Shown: one piece after another, positions 60,465 to 64,000 of the stretch
Layout: each line of letters begins with the position of its first letter
Numbering within the stretch: the stretch's first letter is position 1
Assembly: GCA_027486765.1 (NCBI GenBank)
Contig: JAIXOO010000026.1
Location: 1 to 64,000 of the forward strand
From: Saprospiraceae bacterium
GTDB taxonomy: Bacteria > Bacteroidota > Bacteroidia > Chitinophagales > Saprospiraceae
Length of the DNA: 64,000 nucleotides
Direction of reading: 5' to 3'
Program-made: the position numbers and the translations under genes
The notes under the pieces: model-generated
Databases searched by the model: none
The model's input: the letters and a program-made list of their open reading frames with translations, nothing else
What the model was told of the DNA's origin: nothing

Positions 60465-63188
60465 TTAATTTTTCAAAACCTTCACCATACCATATTTGCC
60501 ATCACTTTTTACTTTGACAAATAGAATTCCCTTATGATCCAGGTTTTGGATCTGGAAAAAATGTTTGTCCGTAACATTGGATGATCTAAGCACCCCTAGT
60601 ACTCTGCCCAGCACATCGATGATTTCAACTTCAAGAGCATTAGGTTTTTCGAGGGCTACTTCGATGTTTAAAACTTCATTAAAGGGGTTGGGATAGGCAT
60701 TGATTGAATAAATGGGTAAAATATCATGGGTGGGGGTGGTTGCAGATGGAGAACCAGAGGGGTTGTATCCATTCAAGCGTAAATCCACCGGGGGCATCCA
60801 GGTATTGTCTCCATTGAAGATTTTTTTCATAAAATTAGCCCGCTGAGTACTGGTGATGCCAGGTGACTGAAACCATTCCACGGCTCTCGGCCCAGGGTAG
60901 GTATAAGTACTAAAACGACTATTGAACCAACTTTGCAAATCGTAACAGAAACATTCAGAGCTTCGGCCCCTTTCGGCATCACACATGTTGTTGGCGTCAA
61001 TTATTGGAATCCAACCAGCCAAATCCATTAACGCATGACCAAATTCATGTACACCATGATCAAATTTTCTGAATTCCGTGTCCAAGGGACGATTCGTAAT
61101 TCCGACCTTGTTGGTAAGCTCTTCAGATACCAAAATCCATTTTTTAAAGGCTCCATAACCAGATGAACCTCTCAAGCGGGCAACGCTAGAACTACTAAAA
61201 CCCGTTGTGAAAAATTGATTGGGGACAGCGCTATTCAGGTCATTTTTATTGATGAGAATCAAACTTTGGCCCTTCATGGCGGCGAGTGTTTTAACCAGGT
61301 TTGGATCTACTTTAGGGTCGGAGGGTTTGGGCGCAACGACGGCATTCATCATGTTGTTGATGACAAAATAATAATTGACGATCACCCAGTCGCTGCTGGT
61401 ATTGGTTGCAAAGAAGGTGACGCCATTGAGCCCTTTTAGGAATTTGTTGTACGTTGCAGCTATAGTGCTTGCAAATATATTTAAGTTGACATTGGGGTTG
61501 TCTACATAATACAAATCAATGTTAGCCTTGGTGGGTAGAGGCAGGAAATAATCTCTAAGCATCTGATTAAACTGGAACACCCAGGTCTGGTTTTTATTGC
61601 CAGTAGCAGGGCTTTCCGTTTGCACCCCAGTACTGAAAGACAGCGCTTTGGTGGCAGTGGCCCCGATCAATTGGAAGGCATTGGTGCCAAACTTGTTGAC
61701 ATCCGATTGTTTCACTTCCCATTCCCGCACGCCTTGACCCGTTGAAAAGGTAAGTGTGCCTGAAGCAGAAAGCAAAAGTGGGAAATTTTCCCCTTTGGCC
61801 TTGTTGATCAATAGTCGTTTTCCGCCTCCAAGGTCTTGGCATCTCCAAAGGAATCGATCACAATTGCCGGTCGAAGGGATGAGCTCCATCAGCAGCTTGT
61901 CATTGCTGTCAAAGGTAAGCGCCTTTTTTTGGTCAACTTGTATTGCTGTACTCTCCAGGAGTATTTTGGATTGTATAAAAAACCAGAACCCATCATCGGT
62001 CATTTCCGGACTTACGCCGGTATACTTTGGGGTTAAATTGGACCAACTGGTGCCATTCCATCTTTGGTAAGCCCCCTGGAGGTCAATTTTGATGAGTTGA
62101 TTGTCATTGTCTTGCAACAATTTCGCACTGCTGCCGATTAATGTTGCCTGGTTTCCAGTTCCACTTAGTGCCCAAACGCTGTTGTCTGATTGTTTAATGT
62201 AGTAGGTCTTGTTGTCTATAGTGATGATTTGCAGGATATCCAGCCAATTGTTGGTGCCAAGGCTGCTGTAGAGTTTGATCTGGCTATCATTTTGATGCGC
62301 AACGATTTGCCCGTTTTCGCACCGAAGTAAATCACAACCTGAAAGTATTTGGTTGGAACCATCAAACACCAAATCTCCAGATAAAGAGAGTGTCTTCTGC
62401 TGACAAAAGAGCATTTGTTTTAAATAGTCAGTATCAAAATTTTCGTTGAGAAAAATTTTATGCCGGGCTTGACCAGTTTTTTTAATGGCCAATACGTCTT
62501 GTTGTTGGCCCGCACCAGTATTGGTATTGGTTACATAGCCAAAATATTTATTAAAAGCTTCCACACCCGTAGTGATCACCTTGGGCGTTGATCCGGTTTG
62601 TTCGTATAAGGTGTTGTCCTGGAGGTAAAAATTCCGGGTGACATTATTGATGGATATGCTGGTAGATTGTAGGACTAGCAGGTCGTAAGTACCCTTGGCC
62701 AATTGCCATCCATCTACCACAATGTAGTAAGTGCCGGGGTCCAAATACCGCTTGATCGTAGATTCTTTTAGGCCTGAATTCCCGCCTCCCGAGTCAACAA
62801 AATCATTGTTGTTGCAGGACCTGAGCAGGATAAGATCCAACGCAGCGGATTTATTGCTGAGTTTGATTGAAACATCGCCGCCAGACCATTCCAGCTTGTG
62901 GACAACTTCTGGCCCGGTCAATTGCCACCAAGGGTCGTTGTTGTAGGTTGAAATGTTGCTTTTACCATTGGTGCTGGTATTGCCCTGGATGGTTTTTCCA
63001 ATGGTGACCAGGGGAGCATTGGTGCAGTTCAGTTGGGCAAAAATTTCTACGCTATTGAGGAGTAATAAACCTGCATATAACATTTTCAGGTTGTGCTTGA
63101 CAAACAAGCGGTACAAGTTGGATTTTTTGTTCGGGCTCAAAAGACTAGTTAGCGGTTGCATGGCTTTTAGGTGTTTGGATTTTACCAT
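60465..63188 (-). CDS. large T9SS-exported metalloprotease with PPC-like and ricin-like regions
   Basis: 907 residues. The start is uncertain: the signal core LKMLYAGLLLLNSVEIFAQ lies after residue 30, with ATGs at 63188, 63161 and 63083. A pre-peptidase-like beta domain (about 55-175, LDPGTYYIVVDGWQLAKGTYDLLVL) is followed by unassigned repeats and a ricin-trefoil-like region (about 410-540). The peptidase region has HEFGHALMD (His714, Glu715, His718, Asp722). The last 78 residues are a T9SS sorting domain (YPNPFNEVLNIEVALEK). Upstream lies a LytTR-type site. It is probably part of a secreted proteolytic set with the gene downstream. Confidence 0.78.
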   Translation of the reverse strand: MVKSKHLKAMQPLTSLLSPNKKSNLYRLFVKHNLKMLYAGLLLLNSVEIFAQLNCTNAPLVTIGKTIQGNTSTNGKSNISTYNNDPWWQLTGPEVVHKLEWSGGDVSIKLSNKSAALDLILLRSCNNNDFVDSGGGNSGLKESTIKRYLDPGTYYIVVDGWQLAKGTYDLLVLQSTSISINNVTRNFYLQDNTLYEQTGSTPKVITTGVEAFNKYFGYVTNTNTGAGQQQDVLAIKKTGQARHKIFLNENFDTDYLKQMLFCQQKTLSLSGDLVFDGSNQILSGCDLLRCENGQIVAHQNDSQIKLYSSLGTNNWLDILQIITIDNKTYYIKQSDNSVWALSGTGNQATLIGSSAKLLQDNDNQLIKIDLQGAYQRWNGTSWSNLTPKYTGVSPEMTDDGFWFFIQSKILLESTAIQVDQKKALTFDSNDKLLMELIPSTGNCDRFLWRCQDLGGGKRLLINKAKGENFPLLLSASGTLTFSTGQGVREWEVKQSDVNKFGTNAFQLIGATATKALSFSTGVQTESPATGNKNQTWVFQFNQMLRDYFLPLPTKANIDLYYVDNPNVNLNIFASTIAATYNKFLKGLNGVTFFATNTSSDWVIVNYYFVINNMMNAVVAPKPSDPKVDPNLVKTLAAMKGQSLILINKNDLNSAVPNQFFTTGFSSSSVARLRGSSGYGAFKKWILVSEELTNKVGITNRPLDTEFRKFDHGVHEFGHALMDLAGWIPIIDANNMCDAERGRSSECFCYDLQSWFNSRFSTYTYPGPRAVEWFQSPGITSTQRANFMKKIFNGDNTWMPPVDLRLNGYNPSGSPSATTPTHDILPIYSINAYPNPFNEVLNIEVALEKPNALEVEIIDVLGRVLGVLRSSNVTDKHFFQIQNLDHKGILFVKVKSDGKYGMVKVLKN

Positions 63189-63251
63189 AGTTTTCTATGC
63201 ATAAAAATAGCCCCTTCCCCCACCTGCATTTGCTTTGCGTAGGGCGATGTT

Positions 63252-63281
63252 CTAAACGGTAGCCACTATGTTCTGAATGGT
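63252..63281 (-). promoter_or_regulatory. LytTR-type response-regulator binding site
   Basis: On the minus strand ACCATTCAG, 12 bases, ACCGTTTAG. This matches the general LytTR pattern [TA][AC][CA]GTTN[AG][TG] as direct repeats separated by 12 bp (second copy exact, first with one change). Both are followed by AACAT, extending identity. It lies 64-93 bases upstream of the metalloprotease ORF start. Confidence 0.6.
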
Positions 63282-63286
63282 AGTTT

Positions 63287-64000
63287 TTACTTCATCTTGA
63301 TGCAGCGCACATGGTTCCCAACCCGGGTATCCTGCCCTTTGATTTTGACAATACCCAGGTTATTTACTTCGAAGGTATAAGCCTCCTTCTTAGGTGAGTG
63401 TGTAGCCAGGTCAGTGCTCCACCAAAATCCAATGGCATTTTGTAAACCCGAGCCATAACTGTCAATGCGGCCATTCAAGGTTGCGTCAAAGCCACTGCCC
63501 CCACCGGTGAGTAGTCTTTTGCCCGCCACACTCCATCCGCCGAGTTGTTTGATCAACACTTCCCAATCCGCTTTAGTAGGAATCCTGAAACCATCCGGGC
63601 AAATGGTGCAGTTTTGAATAACCCTATAATTGTAAATGATCCCGTTGTTTCCCAAATTTTTATTGTTGTAAAAAGCATAATGCGGAAGCGTATCATAAAA
63701 AGCAACGCCCGGGCCCCGTTCCAGGCCATCTGAAAAGATAACTTTTAGGTCATTGTCACATTCGATTTTGCTGTTCCGCAAGTCCTCTGCCATCCAGGTT
63801 TGGGTGCCTATTTTGATGGTTTTGTAACTGTTTCCTGCCTTATCGGTGCAAAGACCAACTGGTGATTCCTTTGCCTTGGAGGTATTCCCAGCTTGTTGTG
63901 GGGAGTCTGTTGTACAACTTGTTGGAAGAAGGTTACTGGCTAGGATTCCGGTAAAAATGACAAGACGGACAAGTATTGTAATGATTTTCGGCAATTTCAT
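63287..64000 (-). CDS. FISUMP-domain lipoprotein
   Basis: 237 residues, complete: the ATG is at the very last bases of the window. The signal peptide has a lipobox with Cys29 (LLPTSC). Residues about 50-237 match the Fibrobacter succinogenes major paralogous domain: CTDKAGNSYKTIKIGTQTWMAEDLRNSK, YNYRVIQNCTICPDGFRIPTKADWEVLIKQLGGW, GFWWSTDLATHS and VGNHVRCIK. The fold is C-type-lectin/sulfatase-modifying-factor-like and is common in surface proteins of Bacteroidota; the ligand is unknown. It lies 98 bp upstream of the T9SS metalloprotease ORF on the same strand, with the LytTR site between them. Confidence 0.9.
   Translation of the reverse strand: MKLPKIITILVRLVIFTGILASNLLPTSCTTDSPQQAGNTSKAKESPVGLCTDKAGNSYKTIKIGTQTWMAEDLRNSKIECDNDLKVIFSDGLERGPGVAFYDTLPHYAFYNNKNLGNNGIIYNYRVIQNCTICPDGFRIPTKADWEVLIKQLGGWSVAGKRLLTGGGSGFDATLNGRIDSYGSGLQNAIGFWWSTDLATHSPKKEAYTFEVNNLGIVKIKGQDTRVGNHVRCIKMK

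Overview
The window comes from a Bacteroidota chromosome, most likely a Saprospiraceae- or Chitinophagales-like environmental bacterium; the species cannot be named from sequence alone. The evidence is a SusC/SusD pair, three proteins with Por (type IX) secretion C-terminal sorting domains, lipoproteins and TonB-dependent receptors of Bacteroidota type, promoter -7 elements of the form TAnnTTTG, and few obvious Shine-Dalgarno sequences. No rRNA, tRNA, CRISPR array, prophage or intact insertion sequence is visible.

Layout. 1-7 kb: tail of an FG-GAP-like repeat protein, a 2OG-Fe(II) oxygenase, a cupin, a tiny membrane protein, a secreted PQQ-type sugar dehydrogenase, the diadenylate cyclase cdaA, a secreted unknown, and nicotinamidase pncA. 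7-19 kb: a 1047-residue TPR protein followed by an outer-membrane barrel, a DUF1684 protein, a class V aminotransferase, a MATE exporter and an S9 peptidase. 19-27 kb: a CurA-like reductase, an OmpA protein with thrombospondin type 3 repeats, a DsbA/YjbH-like protein divergent from an HxlR regulator, and the operon rlmH - rhomboid - ydcF. 27-41 kb: a vanadium haloperoxidase-type lipoprotein, an FG-GAP/ASPIC-UnbV lipoprotein next to a susC-susD operon, and a tricorn-type protease. 41-52 kb: an FAD oxidoreductase, a YjbR protein, a VOC dioxygenase, a secreted unknown, chorismate synthase, an S23-type four-helix-bundle gene, and a very large TamB. 52-64 kb: a metalloprotease-like protein that stops early, a zinc alcohol dehydrogenase, a decayed Rpn nuclease gene, a purple-acid-phosphatase-like enzyme, a FecA-like receptor, two related T9SS-exported metalloproteases, and a FISUMP lipoprotein.

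The most unusual property is the intergenic DNA. A large share of the gaps holds a long palindromic repeat. At least three families recur within the window (A: three copies; B: two; C: four). A heptamer family (D, AGTGAAA/TTTCACT) occurs at three loci and supplies stop codons for adjacent genes. At one locus the heptamer arms enclose a complete S23/four-helix-bundle gene, which recalls the architecture of 23S rRNA intervening sequences. Several further palindromes occur once here, and one sits inside the signal-peptide coding region of the tricorn protease.

Functionally, most genes serve the cell envelope and the capture or breakdown of external polymers (SusCD, receptors, T9SS hydrolases, peptidases), mixed with housekeeping genes (cdaA, pncA, rlmH, aroC, tamB). 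Regulation can be read at several points: a LytTR-type direct repeat upstream of one T9SS metalloprotease, a terminator plus a new promoter separating susD from the ASPIC gene, and TAnnTTTG elements that settle the starts of tamB and the ASPIC gene.
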